A stretch of DNA of 64,000 bases from Cyclobacteriaceae bacterium YHN15 (GCA_003797895.1 RKQB01000005.1:124001-188000), one strand, 5' to 3'; shown: positions 15,581-24,875, counted from the stretch's first letter. The notes: generated by a model not told the origin, from the letters alone. Translations and numbers: made by a program.

Positions 15581-15948
15581 TAGGCTTGCTCCTCCTTAGC
15601 TTCAGTTTTTTTGTTAAATTCACCTTTTCTTCTTCTTTCAGCATAAGTAATCGAATGCTTGTCAAGTACTGTTGTCAAGAATCGCATTACTTTCTCGTCT
15701 CTTCTGAATTCAATTTCCAATTTGTTGATAACACTTGGAAGTGATTTGAATTCTACCATAACGTAGAAACCGGTGCTTTTTTTCTGAATTGGATAGGCCA
15801 TTTTCTTAAGACCCCAATTTTCAACATTTACAATGTCTGCCCCCTCTTCTTTTAACAAGTTTACAAACTTGTCTACGGTATCCTTCATCTGAACTTCAGA
15901 CAAAACGGGAGTTAATATGAATACCGTTTCATAATTCTTTTGGAACAT
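15580..15948 (-). CDS. rpsF: 30S ribosomal protein S6
   Basis: This 122-residue protein starts [20 protein letters not shown] and contains [22 protein letters not shown] and the strand VMVEFKS, all typical of S6, plus a charged C-terminal tail ([11 protein letters not shown]). S6 pairs with S18 on the small-subunit platform. It is the first gene of the rpsF-rpsR-rplI operon. A strong promoter lies about 40 bases upstream. I saw no obvious S6-S18 autoregulatory structure in the short leader. Confidence 0.98.
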   Translation of the reverse strand: MFQKNYETVFILTPVLSEVQMKDTVDKFVNLLKEEGADIVNVENWGLKKMAYPIQKKSTGFYVMVEFKSLPSVINKLEIEFRRDEKVMRFLTTVLDKHSITYAERRRKGEFNKKTEAKEEQA

Positions 15949-15986
15949 GTTTGTATTGGTTTATCTGTATTTAGTTTAACAGGTCG

Positions 15987-16017
15987 CAAAATTAGAATAT
16001 TATTTGGATCTTTCAAA
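15987..16017 (-). promoter_or_regulatory. Bacteroidota-type promoter of the rpsF operon
   Basis: TTTG (16014-16017) and TAATTTTG (15987-15994) are separated by 19 bases on the minus strand, a perfect match to the TTTG / TAnnTTTG consensus. The bases from 16018 to 16259, back to the next gene, hold no recognisable gene or terminator. Confidence 0.75.
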
Positions 16018-16259
16018 GAGGTTAAGACAAAAGTCTTCAGGTTTTTGTAGGAGCCTAGCGCCACTCAAGGCATTTGTTCAAAAATGATTGATCCATATTT
16101 TAGATGGGTAAGGCAAAATGCTAAGAAAGGTGTTTTTTCCAATTGAAGTAAAGGCAGATTTATACATGTTTTTAGCCTTATGATTGGGTACAATAAAGGT
16201 ATATAAGATTAAATTATTAAGCCAAATTACACCAAATCATAGAAATCTTAAAGTCTGTT

Positions 16260-17177
16260 TTACTTCACTTCGAATGTTTGACTACCGATTTGATATCCTT
16301 CTGCATAAACTCTGACTTCATAAATTCCTGCCACGTACTTGCTCCCTTTTTCATAGTAGTAAGTCAATACTTGCTTGGTATTATTGAAAAATAAATCTTG
16401 ATGGGCAGTGTAAAACTCCTCTCTACCGTCAATAGTAAAGGTTCCACTTCCTTTGGCCACATCAAAAATGGGTTGGTTATTAGGAGCTATGACTTGCACA
16501 TAGATGTCTTTATTACCATGTTCGGCCACCTTATTATCAGCTATATTAAAGGAGATTTTCAATTTCTCGATCTGTCTGTTTCTGAAGCCATCCTCCCTTT
16601 CTCTTCCTCTGGAATTTACGGCTGCAACTACAATATTTTCCGCCTTAAGCATCGCAGCAATGTTCACTTTTTCCTGGAGTTCCTGCTGTTTGATATTTAG
16701 TTTGACTACCTCTTCCTCAATTTGGGCCTGTGAAGTTTTCAGATCCTGATTTTCTGCAAAAAGCTGTTCATTGATTTCTCTAAGCCTTAAGATTTCCTGG
16801 TCTTTTTCCTGCAAAGTTTTTGAATACCCATTGATCCGTTGATTCAATGCGGCAATCTCTTCAGAAGTTCTCTTTTTGTCAGAATTTCGCTCTGCGATTA
16901 GTTGGTCCCTGATTTCTTCCAGTGCCTCAATATCTCCTCCCAACCTTTCGATTTCCTGGATTCTTAAATCTAACTGGAAAGTCATGGAATCTATCCTTCT
17001 GTTCAGGTCATTATTTTCTTCAGATAGGATGAGTATCTCTTCTGACTTTTTCGTTTTGTCAACATGGTCAGTATAAAGTTTAATACCACTGATGACAACC
17101 AAAACAATAAGTACGATGATCAGTATATTTTTACTGTTTTCGCTTTTTTTAGGGTTTTCTTGAAAGTTGGATTCCAT
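16260..17177 (-). CDS. Membrane-anchored coiled-coil protein of unknown function
   Basis: This 305-residue protein has a short basic N-terminus, one transmembrane helix (ILIIVLIVLVVISGIKLY, about residues 19-36) and then a long coiled coil (about 42-180, rich in Glu, Gln, Leu and Arg). The last 120 residues form a separate beta-rich domain (EKLKISFNIADNK, NKDIYVQVIAPNNQPIF, YVAGIYEVRVYAEG). That layout places the coiled coil and beta domain in the periplasm. I do not recognise a named family. It is transcribed alone, divergently from a methyltransferase gene. Confidence 0.8.
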   Translation of the reverse strand: MESNFQENPKKSENSKNILIIVLIVLVVISGIKLYTDHVDKTKKSEEILILSEENNDLNRRIDSMTFQLDLRIQEIERLGGDIEALEEIRDQLIAERNSDKKRTSEEIAALNQRINGYSKTLQEKDQEILRLREINEQLFAENQDLKTSQAQIEEEVVKLNIKQQELQEKVNIAAMLKAENIVVAAVNSRGREREDGFRNRQIEKLKISFNIADNKVAEHGNKDIYVQVIAPNNQPIFDVAKGSGTFTIDGREEFYTAHQDLFFNNTKQVLTYYYEKGSKYVAGIYEVRVYAEGYQIGSQTFEVK

Positions 17178-17198
17178 GTTACTTTGATAGTATTTTTG
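17167..17198 (+). promoter_or_regulatory. Probable promoter of the TPMT-family gene
   Basis: TTG (17167-17169) and TATTTTTG (17191-17198) are 21 bases apart, giving an expected start near 17205, just before the ATG at 17216. It overlaps the first codons of the divergent coiled-coil gene. Confidence 0.45.
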
Positions 17199-17215
17199 TC
17201 AAAATAGTAAATTTT

Positions 17216-17806
17216 ATGTCATTTTCCTTGAATGAAGCTTATTGGACCCACAAATATCTTGAAAAAAAGACAGGTTGGGACACAGGAACTGCTTCAAAAC
17301 CGATTGTACAATATTTAGACCAAATTTTTCGTAAAGATATAAAGATTTTTATTCCTGGTGCAGGTAATGCTTATGAAGCGCTATATGCATTTAAATCTGG
17401 GTTTAGAAATGTTCATATTCTGGATTTTTCCCCCATACCTTTACAAAATTTCAGAAATTCTTGTCCTAATTTTCCTGAAGAAAATATTTTTTGCCAGGAC
17501 TTTTTTGAGCATGAAGGACAGTATGATTTAATTTTGGAACAAACTTTTTTCTGTGCCCTGAATCCGCAACAAAGACCTGCTTATGTTGAAAAAATGTATC
17601 AGCTTCTAAAACCTGGAGGTAAATTAGTAGGTGTGTTGTTCTCTCGGGATTTTGATCATCCAGGCCCACCATTTGGCGGACACAAAAAAGAATATGAACA
17701 ATATTTCCAATTGGTTTTTAACAAAATTTATATTGATGATTGTTATAATTCCATTCCTCCCAGATCAGGGTTTGAATTGTTTATCAAACTTGAAAAACTC
17801 AAATAG
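17216..17806 (+). CDS. TPMT-family SAM-dependent methyltransferase
   Basis: This 196-residue protein matches the thiopurine S-methyltransferase fold: an N-terminal YWTHKYLEKKTGWDTG, then FIPGAGNAYEALYAF as the SAM-binding motif, ILDFSP, and the late LLKPGGKLVGVLF strand. The substrate-side LEQTFFCALNPQQRPAYVEKM is also typical. TPMT relatives in bacteria methylate sulfur, selenium or tellurium compounds, or halide ions. No signal peptide is seen, so it is cytoplasmic. The 3' end overlaps the convergent methyltransferase gene by 8 bases. Family is secure; the substrate is open. Confidence 0.88.
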   Translation: MSFSLNEAYWTHKYLEKKTGWDTGTASKPIVQYLDQIFRKDIKIFIPGAGNAYEALYAFKSGFRNVHILDFSPIPLQNFRNSCPNFPEENIFCQDFFEHEGQYDLILEQTFFCALNPQQRPAYVEKMYQLLKPGGKLVGVLFSRDFDHPGPPFGGHKKEYEQYFQLVFNKIYIDDCYNSIPPRSGFELFIKLEKLK

Positions 17807-18581
17807 TTAAAATATAATTTGTTTTCGTCAGGTCTTTCCTGAAGAATAAAACTCCACATTCATAAAAGTCAATGGACAATGAAACAGCAGAATTGCCAAT
17901 TATTTCTTCCCATGCTTTCTCCATTTCCCAAGACCAATGAATATCAGCGATGATGATTATAGAACGCTCATGTAAATAGGGGAGTAGGGTATTGAAGTAT
18001 GATCGTGTACCCTCATAATTGTGGGTTGCATCTATTAAGGCAAAATCAACTTCGCCTTTTTGGCTCAGATACCCGGGCAATATTTCTTTAATATTTCCCA
18101 AAAGGAAATGGGTGTTTTCCCCGGTCTTTTTTTCTTGCGCTTTTCTCCATAATGCTTTAGAACCCTCTATGGTGTAAAGCTCTCCTTTTGTTGCCTTTTC
18201 AAGATATTTTGTATTTATTCCCACACAGGTTCCTAACTCAAATACATGTTTTGCAGGCGTAAGACTGCAGAAAAATTGATATATCTGGGAAAATTTTCTA
18301 CCAGTTGTACTATATTTTGTCACTTTAGATGTTTTGCGGAATTTATTCTTTTTGAGTTTTTTTGATCCGGCACCAAAATCATCAATTTTGAGAATCTCCT
18401 GATCTCTTAACAACTCCTGCCTAATATTCTCCAATTCCAGGTCTTTCATCCTTGAATGGAGGAGGAAAGATTGCAGTTTTTGGTATAGATCCGAAATAAA
18501 CGGTCCTTGCAGGGAATACCTGTCTTCCTTTTTTAACCAATAAACAAGCGCGGAATAAATCGGGAAAAGATAACTTTTCAA
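17799..18581 (-). CDS. Class I SAM-dependent methyltransferase
   Basis: This 260-residue protein has an N-terminal helical region of about 100 residues with a basic linker (KKLKKNKFRKTSK), then a Rossmann methyltransferase domain: HVFELGTCVGINTKYLEKA is motif I, GELYTIEGSK follows, and DFALIDATHNYEGTRSYFNTL plus IIIIADIHWSWEMEKAW match the methyltransferase_24 type, whose Asp-His residues often hold a metal. Members methylate catechol-like or sugar substrates. The gene ends one base before apaG begins on the same strand (order apaG then this gene), so the two are likely co-transcribed. The substrate is unknown. Confidence 0.85.
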   Translation of the reverse strand: MKSYLFPIYSALVYWLKKEDRYSLQGPFISDLYQKLQSFLLHSRMKDLELENIRQELLRDQEILKIDDFGAGSKKLKKNKFRKTSKVTKYSTTGRKFSQIYQFFCSLTPAKHVFELGTCVGINTKYLEKATKGELYTIEGSKALWRKAQEKKTGENTHFLLGNIKEILPGYLSQKGEVDFALIDATHNYEGTRSYFNTLLPYLHERSIIIIADIHWSWEMEKAWEEIIGNSAVSLSIDFYECGVLFFRKDLTKTNYILTI

Positions 18582-18582
18582 A

Positions 18583-18969
18583 TCAATTGTCGAAAATATC
18601 TGAGATAAGTTGGAATTCGGGAATTTTAACTTCGATTAACCGACCATCAAAAAGTTTTTCCATGATATAAGAGCCCCTCATTTTACCTAATCCTGACTTT
18701 AAGTTACAACCCGAAACGTATTCATGTATATTTCCCGGTTCCAATATGGGTTGTTGGCCTACAACCCCATTTCCTTCTACAAATTTGGTTTTATCACCGG
18801 CATCAAAAATTTCCCATTTTCTCCTCAACAATTGTATGGTATGACTACTGTTGTTTTCTATCTTTACCTTGTAAGTAAATACAAAATGATGCTGATGCGG
18901 GCTGGAAAATTCCGCCTGATAGGTAGTTTCAACACTGACCTTGATTCCTTCAGTAATGGCTATAACCAT
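18583..18969 (-). CDS. apaG: ApaG-domain protein
   Basis: This 128-residue protein is a single ApaG domain, an Ig-like beta sandwich. Signature segments are FVFTYKVKIENNSSHTIQLL, EGNGVVGQQPILEPG, YVSGCNLKSGLGKMRGSY and IPEFQLI. ApaG proteins have been linked to Co2+/Mg2+ homeostasis and diadenosine tetraphosphate metabolism, but the biochemical role is unsettled. Its length is normal. A methyltransferase gene follows immediately on the same strand, and the ung gene is divergent, starting about 80 bases away. Confidence 0.93.
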   Translation of the reverse strand: MVIAITEGIKVSVETTYQAEFSSPHQHHFVFTYKVKIENNSSHTIQLLRRKWEIFDAGDKTKFVEGNGVVGQQPILEPGNIHEYVSGCNLKSGLGKMRGSYIMEKLFDGRLIEVKIPEFQLISDIFDN

Positions 18970-19047
18970 AGAATTCGTAGGGAAAAACCCAAATTGAGAA
19001 ATAAAATTAGAATTTAATTATTGAATAACAACGTACTTTATCTGAAA

Positions 19048-19710
19048 ATGGATGTCAAAATTGAAGAGAGTTGGAAAAAAAGGCTTGAAACTGAATTTGA
19101 TAGGCCTTATTTCTCCAGTTTAGTGGCATTTTTGAAAAATGAATATCATAACCATTTAGTTTTTCCAAAGGGAAAAGAGATTTTCAATGCTTTTAATCAT
19201 TGTTCCTTTGATAATATCAAGGTGGTAATTTTAGGCCAAGACCCTTATCATGGACCTGGACAGGCTCATGGACTTTCCTTTTCGGTAAGGGAAGGAATCC
19301 CCTTTCCTCCAAGTTTATTGAATATATTCAAGGAAATTAACCGGGATTTAGGCTTGCCGATGCCCTCTAACGGAAACCTGGACCGGTGGGCGGATCAAGG
19401 TGTTTTGTTATTGAATGCCACGCTGACAGTAAGAGCACATCTGGCAGGCTCACATCAAAATAAAGGCTGGGAAGAGTTCACTGATGCTGTTATCCAAAAA
19501 ATTGCCTTTGAGAAAAAGCATGTTGTGTTTATGTTATGGGGTGCTTACGCCCAAAAAAAAGCCGCTTTCATCCCCTCGGATAAACACCTTAAACTGCATG
19601 CGCCACACCCAAGCCCACTATCAGCACATAGAGGTTTTTTAGGTTGCGGGCATTTTTCAAAGGCCAATGAGTACCTTATAGAAAAAGGATTGGGAGAAAT
19701 TAAGTGGTAA
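19048..19710 (+). CDS. ung: Uracil-DNA glycosylase, family 1
   Basis: The ATG at 19048 gives a 220-residue protein beginning MDVKIEESWKKRL, the usual N-terminus; an in-frame TTG at 19021 would add nine residues but looks unlikely. The catalytic water-activating motif GQDPYHGPGQAHGLSFSV is intact, as are LLNATLTVR, VVFMLWGAYAQKK and the DNA-intercalating HPSPLSAHRGF loop. The enzyme removes uracil from DNA to start base-excision repair. It is a single-gene unit closed by a terminator shared with lepB. Confidence 0.97.
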   Translation: MDVKIEESWKKRLETEFDRPYFSSLVAFLKNEYHNHLVFPKGKEIFNAFNHCSFDNIKVVILGQDPYHGPGQAHGLSFSVREGIPFPPSLLNIFKEINRDLGLPMPSNGNLDRWADQGVLLLNATLTVRAHLAGSHQNKGWEEFTDAVIQKIAFEKKHVVFMLWGAYAQKKAAFIPSDKHLKLHAPHPSPLSAHRGFLGCGHFSKANEYLIEKGLGEIKW

Positions 19711-19835
19711 GTTTAACTTTTAAATCCAAAAGATAAATTTCGAACAAAAAATAAGCAAATCATTGTCTTGTCCTATGGGGAGTAATAGAAGATGTTTTGT
19801 AAGCCTTAAAAAAGCTGATCAGTTTAAAACTCAAA

Positions 19836-19870
19836 AAAAGCCGGCAGAATTATATCCTGCCGGCTTCTTT
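19836..19870. terminator. Bidirectional terminator between ung and lepB
   Basis: GCCGGCAG (19840-19847) pairs perfectly with CTGCCGGC (19857-19864), with an A-run before and T-rich sequence after. It sits between convergent genes. Confidence 0.8.
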
Positions 19871-19892
19871 ATGTTTTTTCTGAATTCAAATC

Positions 19893-20978
19893 TTAATTTA
19901 TTCCATCGAAGAACCTATTCCATCTTATTTTATTGAACATGGATTTATGCTTATCCAATGATAGCCATAAGAACCATGCTTTTCCTACAATATGGTCCTC
20001 AGGTACAAAACCCCAATACCTGGAATCCAAAGAATCATGCCTGTTGTCTCCCATCATAAAATAATAATCTTGTGTGAAGGTATAGGAATCAACTTTTTGT
20101 CCATCTATAAGTAGTTGGTTATCCTGTACTTTCACGTCATCATGTCCCTCAAATTTCTCAATCGTAAAAGCATATTTTGCCAGATTATCAGCATTCATTT
20201 CGATAGTCCAACCTTTTGCCGGTATTGTCAATGGACCGAAAGTATCTTTATTCCAACCAAAATAAGCACCATCCGGAAATACCCTTGGATCACCCAAACC
20301 CTCTTTGTCCATTCGCAAGGTAACCGAACCCACAGCAGGGGAATTTTTCAAACGGTTAATATTTTCCTCAGTAGCCATAACCAAATAACCTGAACCATTT
20401 GTAAATGGCATATAACTGTCCGGGTTGATCCCATAATCACTGAAAAAATCAGCACTTAAATTTCTATTGGTAAGCACATCATAAGAAAATTGCATTTCCT
20501 CTGGATTGTTGGCCGGCTCACCGTTGACGAATACAATTGTTTTTACAATTTCAATTTCGTCACCGGGAATTGCTACTGCTCTTTTAATGTAGTTTGTTTT
20601 CAAATCAACAGGATATTCAAACTCCGAAGGATAATTGAAAACAACTACGTCGTTTCTTTTAACGGAAGAGAATCCTGGAAGCCTGACATAGGGTAACTCT
20701 ATCCAATCCACATATGAATTGGCGTTAGTGCCCCAGATTTTTTGATGGGTTAAGGGAATTTGAAGAGGCGTTCTGGGGATCCTTGTCCCGTAGTGCATTT
20801 TGCTGACAAATAGAAAATCACCAACCAAAAGGGATTTTTCCATGGAAGCAGTTGGAATCGTGAATGGTTCAAGCAATAACCATCTGATCAATGAAGCTGC
20901 AATTACTGCAAATATAAGTGCGTCAGCCCATTCACGGGCGGCAGATTTTTTCTTTTTTTCTTCAGTCATTTTAATCAA
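19893..20978 (-). CDS. lepB: Signal peptidase I
   Basis: This 361-residue inner-membrane enzyme removes signal peptides from exported proteins. One N-terminal transmembrane helix (about residues 18-36) precedes the catalytic serine, Ser45 in IPTASMEKSLL. The general-base lysine lies in NYIKRAVAIPGDEIEI, and the C-terminal MGDNRHDSLDSRYWGFVPE motif is complete. At 361 residues it is longer than E. coli LepB; the region between the lysine motif and the MGDN motif carries the extra sequence usual in Bacteroidota. It is the last gene of a run from dapB, 6 bases apart. An in-frame ATG nine bases on (MTEEKKKK) is an equally good start. Confidence 0.96.
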   Translation of the reverse strand: MIKMTEEKKKKSAAREWADALIFAVIAASLIRWLLLEPFTIPTASMEKSLLVGDFLFVSKMHYGTRIPRTPLQIPLTHQKIWGTNANSYVDWIELPYVRLPGFSSVKRNDVVVFNYPSEFEYPVDLKTNYIKRAVAIPGDEIEIVKTIVFVNGEPANNPEEMQFSYDVLTNRNLSADFFSDYGINPDSYMPFTNGSGYLVMATEENINRLKNSPAVGSVTLRMDKEGLGDPRVFPDGAYFGWNKDTFGPLTIPAKGWTIEMNADNLAKYAFTIEKFEGHDDVKVQDNQLLIDGQKVDSYTFTQDYYFMMGDNRHDSLDSRYWGFVPEDHIVGKAWFLWLSLDKHKSMFNKIRWNRFFDGIN

Positions 20979-20984
20979 AAATTT

Positions 20985-21707
20985 TTAGAAAGATAGGAAA
21001 TCATCCATTGATAATACACCATTTTTTTCTATAATCCACTCAGCTACTAAAACTGCCCCTAAGGCGAAACCCTTGCGGCTATGGGCTGTATGGCTTATTT
21101 CTATATCGTCAATTTCAGACTGATATCGTACGATATGGGTGCCAGGTGCTGGATCAATCCGTTTTGAAGTAATCACTAGGTCATTTTCACTTTTGAATGC
21201 GTCTTCCGGTAGTTTCCAATTTTTAATATTTGGATTTTCATCAATAATAGTTTCAGCCAAAGTAATGGCAGTACCGCTTGGAGCATCTTTTTTTTCAGTG
21301 TGATGAATTTCTTCCATGCTCACTTTATACTCATTTTGGTCTTTCATCAGACCTGCAAGAAATCGGTTGACCCTGAAAAAAATATTGACACCTATACTGA
21401 AGTTGGAAGCATAAAAAAATGCAGTCCCTTTTTCCATTGTAAGTGATTCTATTGCAGGTTTTTGATCCAACCATCCAGTAGTCCCTGAGACTACTGGAAT
21501 TTTCCTGTTGATGGCCCAACTGATATTTTCAAATGCTGCATCAGGTTGACTAAACTCGATTGCCACGTCGATAGATTTTGCATCCAAGCTGGATAATTCC
21601 TCTCGATTTTCAATGTTGATTTTACCCACAATATGGTGTCCCCTGGATTCGGCAATTTCACCAATTATCTTACCCATTTTACCATACCCTAATAATAATA
21701 TGTTCAT
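20985..21707 (-). CDS. dapB: 4-hydroxy-tetrahydrodipicolinate reductase
   Basis: This 240-residue cytoplasmic enzyme reduces hydroxy-tetrahydrodipicolinate with NAD(P)H in lysine and diaminopimelate synthesis. It starts MNILLLGYGKMGKII, the nucleotide-binding glycine motif, and has SGTTGWL near residue 75 and the catalytic HHTEKKDAPSGTA near residue 135. The C-terminal HTAHSRKGFALGAVLVAEW completes the family pattern. It is slightly shorter than the E. coli enzyme, as in other Bacteroidota. It lies 2 bases after the DUF5683 gene and 6 bases before lepB. Confidence 0.97.
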   Translation of the reverse strand: MNILLLGYGKMGKIIGEIAESRGHHIVGKINIENREELSSLDAKSIDVAIEFSQPDAAFENISWAINRKIPVVSGTTGWLDQKPAIESLTMEKGTAFFYASNFSIGVNIFFRVNRFLAGLMKDQNEYKVSMEEIHHTEKKDAPSGTAITLAETIIDENPNIKNWKLPEDAFKSENDLVITSKRIDPAPGTHIVRYQSEIDDIEISHTAHSRKGFALGAVLVAEWIIEKNGVLSMDDFLSF

Positions 21708-21709
21708 GT

Positions 21710-22312
21710 TCAGAAATTAACTTTTAAAGTTAGTCCAAAAATATTTCCTCCAGCTGTTAAAGTTTCATAACTCGGCTCAAGTCTGAAGCTTAAATTTTCA
21801 CTTACATCAAAACTTGAAAGATGTGCATCTACCTGAGCATCGATAATATTCAAGGCATAAATTCCAATAAACAGGAAATAATTCAAATCCCTATTTCTTC
21901 TCCAGTAATTCACTTGTCTGACCAAACCGTCCCGGTTTAAATTCGGAAAATCATTGGCTTCACCTGCATCAAATTGGAACAATGCGTCCCTTAAGGCTTT
22001 GTATCTTCTGTCATTGAAATCAATGAAGTAAATATTGGTGGCAAATCCACCATAGATCAATGGAACTTTCCAGCTCTTTCCATTATAAACCTGGCCGGAA
22101 CCAGGAAGTATTGCAGAAAGGATCGTGGCTTTTTTGGGATTTTTGATATCCTTTTCATCGAAGTAATAGTCCTGATTATCTTCCGCTTCCGACTCGGTTT
22201 GGGCTATTGATGGTTGTATAATAAGCAGTAAGACAAAAACAGCAATGATCCCTGTTGGAATCATTGCCTTGTTGATTTTACTAACAAACTTGATTAAAAT
22301 TGCCGAGTTCAA
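21710..22312 (-). CDS. DUF5683 domain protein
   Basis: This 200-residue protein has an N-terminal membrane or signal segment (about residues 17-37, ending at SIAQ). It then carries the DUF5683 core, KKATILSAILPGSGQVYNG, followed by WKVPLIYGGF and a C-terminal hydrophobic hairpin and beta region (YFLFIGIYALNIIDA). It is encoded between parB and dapB with gaps of 2-3 bases, a constant neighbourhood in Bacteroidota. Its role is unknown, but the linkage to chromosome partition and envelope genes suggests a cell-envelope function. Confidence 0.85.
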   Translation of the reverse strand: MNSAILIKFVSKINKAMIPTGIIAVFVLLLIIQPSIAQTESEAEDNQDYYFDEKDIKNPKKATILSAILPGSGQVYNGKSWKVPLIYGGFATNIYFIDFNDRRYKALRDALFQFDAGEANDFPNLNRDGLVRQVNYWRRNRDLNYFLFIGIYALNIIDAQVDAHLSSFDVSENLSFRLEPSYETLTAGGNIFGLTLKVNF

Positions 22313-22315
22313 GGC

Positions 22316-23233
22316 TTAGATAATGTCCAGTATTTCCAAAATTCTGTTCAGGTCTTCGGCAGACCCAAAAGGAATTTTGATTTCCCCTTTATTCTTCATG
22401 TCTGCTTTAAGCTGTACTTTTGTTCCAAAATGAGAGGCAAGTCTTTGTTGGATCTTCCCAATCTCATATTTTTTAACAGGGTCCAAACCTTGGGTTTTGT
22501 CAATGGCTTTTTCTTCAGGCCCACTATTGATGGATTTTACCAATGCTTCCACTTTCCTGACACTTAATTCCTCAGCGATGGTTCTTTTGTAAATGGCGAG
22601 TTGCCTATCCACATCTTCAACATTTATAATAGCTCTTGCATGACCCATGGATATGAGGTTATCCCTCAAGCCTGCCTGAATATCCGGTGGAAGTTTGAGT
22701 AAGCGAAGATAATTGTTGACAGTAGTCCTGTTTTTCCCGACCCTATCTCCCAATTGTTCCTGCTTTAAGTTGCATTCAGTAAGAAGTCTTTGATAGGAAT
22801 GTGCTATTTCAAGGGAATTAAGGTTTTCTCTTTGAATATTTTCTATTAAAGCCATTTCCAGCATTTGCTGGTCATTCGCTGTCCTAACATAAGCAGGAAT
22901 GGACTCCAGGCCGGCCATTTTTGAAGCTTGAAATCGTCTTTCTCCAGAAATTAACTGGTATTCCCCTTCTGTGAGTTTTCTGACAGTAATTGGCTGTATA
23001 ATACCCTGAACTTTTATAGATTCCGATAATTCCTGAAGCGCCTCTTTATCAAAATGAGTCCTAGGTTGAAAGGGATTTACCTGTATTTCAGATAATGCAA
23101 TTTCATTTATCCCTACTACCGGCTGAGCGGGCATCAGCTCCTGACTTTTGTTTTTTTGTGGAGAATCCTCCAACAAAGCCCCTAACCCTCTTCCAAGTGC
23201 ACTTTTCTTCGGTGTAGGTTTACTGTTCGCCAT
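22316..23233 (-). CDS. parB: Chromosome-partitioning protein ParB
   Basis: This 305-residue protein binds centromere-like parS DNA and works with ParA in segregating the origin region. After a 35-residue tail with LGRGLGALLED, the N-terminal CTPase/ParB domain shows EIQVNPFQPRTHFD, QGIIQPITVRK and LISGERRFQASKMAG (the GERR box). The helix-turn-helix domain contains LKQEQLGDRVGKNRTTVNNYLRLL and MGHARAIINV. The C-terminal dimerisation domain follows a short linker. It lies 12 bases after parA. I did not find a parS site by eye. Confidence 0.97.
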   Translation of the reverse strand: MANSKPTPKKSALGRGLGALLEDSPQKNKSQELMPAQPVVGINEIALSEIQVNPFQPRTHFDKEALQELSESIKVQGIIQPITVRKLTEGEYQLISGERRFQASKMAGLESIPAYVRTANDQQMLEMALIENIQRENLNSLEIAHSYQRLLTECNLKQEQLGDRVGKNRTTVNNYLRLLKLPPDIQAGLRDNLISMGHARAIINVEDVDRQLAIYKRTIAEELSVRKVEALVKSINSGPEEKAIDKTQGLDPVKKYEIGKIQQRLASHFGTKVQLKADMKNKGEIKIPFGSAEDLNRILEILDII

Positions 23234-23245
23234 AATATTTATCTA

Positions 23246-24025
23246 TTATTTAACTTTTTCCTTACCATTTTTGGTAGCAATCTCATTAGCAAGGTTGAGG
23301 TAAGCTAAAGCCCCTTTTCCATCTGCATCAAATGCTATCACAGGTAAACCAAAACTTGGAGACTCACTAAGTCTTACATTTCTTGGAATTATTGTTTCAA
23401 ATACTAAGTTTTTAAAGTGCATTTTCACCTCATCCACAACCTGGTTACTTAATCTTAACCTTACATCATACATAGTGAGCAAGATCCCCTCAATTTCAAG
23501 ATTTGGATTCAATCGGGTTTGGATAATTTTGATGGTGTTAAGTAATTTGCCCAAACCTTCAAGTGCAAAATATTCACATTGAACAGGAATGATTACGGAA
23601 TCTGCCGCTGTTAATGCATTAATGGTTATCAGACCTAATGAAGGTGAACAATCAATGATGACGAAGTCGTATTTATTTCTGATTTTGGCTATAACACCTT
23701 TCATTTTTTCCTCTCTGTTCTCGAGATTAATCATTTCAACCTCGGCACCGACAAGATCTATATGGGAAGGAATAAGATCCAAATGTTCAATTTCAGTTTG
23801 AATAGTGATAGTTTCTATATCTATTCCATCTACCATACATTCATAGATACTGGTATCTATTCCCTTGGGATCCTGACCTAATCCCGAGGTCGTATTAGCC
23901 TGAGGGTCTGCGTCAATTACAAGAGTTTTAAACTCCAAAACGGCAAGACTGGCGGCCAAATTCATGGCAGTTGTTGTTTTTCCTACTCCGCCTTTTTGAT
24001 TGGCAATGGCAATTACTTTTCCCAT
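23246..24025 (-). CDS. parA: Chromosome-partitioning ATPase ParA (Soj)
   Basis: This 259-residue P-loop ATPase starts [20 protein letters not shown], the deviant Walker A motif with the signature lysine, followed by DADPQANTT and the Walker B-like [12 protein letters not shown]. It is short and lacks an N-terminal DNA-binding domain, so it is of the chromosomal type. It forms a DNA-bound gradient that moves ParB-parS complexes. It lies 8 bases after the metal-dependent hydrolase gene and 12 bases before parB, in one apparent operon down to lepB. Confidence 0.97.
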   Translation of the reverse strand: MGKVIAIANQKGGVGKTTTAMNLAASLAVLEFKTLVIDADPQANTTSGLGQDPKGIDTSIYECMVDGIDIETITIQTEIEHLDLIPSHIDLVGAEVEMINLENREEKMKGVIAKIRNKYDFVIIDCSPSLGLITINALTAADSVIIPVQCEYFALEGLGKLLNTIKIIQTRLNPNLEIEGILLTMYDVRLRLSNQVVDEVKMHFKNLVFETIIPRNVRLSESPSFGLPVIAFDADGKGALAYLNLANEIATKNGKEKVK

Positions 24026-24033
24026 TTGTTTAT

Positions 24034-24717
24034 TTATAGGGTAATAGATTCTCCAATATTAAATAAAATCAACTCTTTTCCTGCTTTTGTAGCGGCTTTT
24101 TTTGCAGCTTCCATATCAATTTCTATGTACGGAAAAGTGTCGAAATGCATGGCAATAATTTTATTTGTGGCCACAAAATCTGAAGCCTTAATAGCATCAT
24201 CAATACCCATTGTGAAATTATCACCTATGGGTAAAAATGCAAAATCAATTTTAAATTCTTCTCCTATCAATTTCATATCATAAGAAAGGGCGGTATCTCC
24301 TGCATAATAAAAACAGCCCGCATCATGTTTAATGACAAATCCTCCAGGGTTACCTCCCGGGGAACCATCTGGAAGGGTACTGCTATGGACAGCATTCACA
24401 TATTTTAGCTTTCCAAAGTCAAAAACCTTACTGCCACCATGATTCATCGGATGATATTTTTCAACACCCTTTTCTGCAAACCAAACTGCTATTTCATAAT
24501 TTGAAATCAACATGGCGCCCGATTCTTTGGTGATGATTTCAGCATCAGCAATATGATCTTCATGCCCATGGCTCAGCAGTACATAATCAGCTCTGATTTT
24601 TGACACATCTATGTGTGAAGCTTTTTTATTTGGGCTTATAAAAGGATCAAATACCAGTTTCTTATCCCCGATTTTTACCAAAAAGGAAGAATGTCCAAAA
24701 TATGTAATTTCAGTCAT
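24034..24717 (-). CDS. UPF0173-type metal-dependent hydrolase
   Basis: This 227-residue cytoplasmic protein is a small metallo-beta-lactamase-fold enzyme. It begins [21 protein letters not shown] and has the metal site [10 protein letters not shown] at about residue 50, then [12 protein letters not shown] and [11 protein letters not shown], matching the YtkL/UPF0173 group. The natural substrate of the group is not known. It heads the operon with parA, parB, DUF5683, dapB and lepB, with only 8 bases to parA, so its expression is tied to housekeeping genes. Confidence 0.9.
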   Translation of the reverse strand: MTEITYFGHSSFLVKIGDKKLVFDPFISPNKKASHIDVSKIRADYVLLSHGHEDHIADAEIITKESGAMLISNYEIAVWFAEKGVEKYHPMNHGGSKVFDFGKLKYVNAVHSSTLPDGSPGGNPGGFVIKHDAGCFYYAGDTALSYDMKLIGEEFKIDFAFLPIGDNFTMGIDDAIKASDFVATNKIIAMHFDTFPYIEIDMEAAKKAATKAGKELILFNIGESITL

Positions 24718-24749
24718 GTTGTATGCGGTTACTTGGTTCTCTTCGCTTA

Positions 24750-24757
24750 CAAATATA
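24750..24757 (-). promoter_or_regulatory. Probable promoter -7 box for the hydrolase-parA-parB-lepB operon
   Basis: TATATTTG on the minus strand matches TAnnTTTG and lies 33 bases upstream of the first ATG. No clear TTG is seen at the expected -33 position, so the call rests on the -7 box. Confidence 0.35.
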
Positions 24758-24845
24758 GGATTTATATCCAGTCATTAAATTAATTCTTTTCCACATCTGA
24801 TTGTGGATAGTTTTAAAGTGCTGATTTATAACTTGCTGAATAATT

Positions 24846-24873
24846 AAAAAGGAACCTTATCTGGTTCCTTTTT
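24846..24873 (-). terminator. Intrinsic terminator of yidC
   Basis: AAAAAGGAACC and GGTTCCTTTTT form a perfect stem with a six-base loop directly after the yidC stop, with T-runs at both ends. Confidence 0.85.
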
Positions 24874-24875
24874 AA

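Noticed and set aside
22316..24025. parS sites near parAB
   Set aside because: I looked for the usual palindrome GTTTCAC-GTGAAAC and did not see it in this region.
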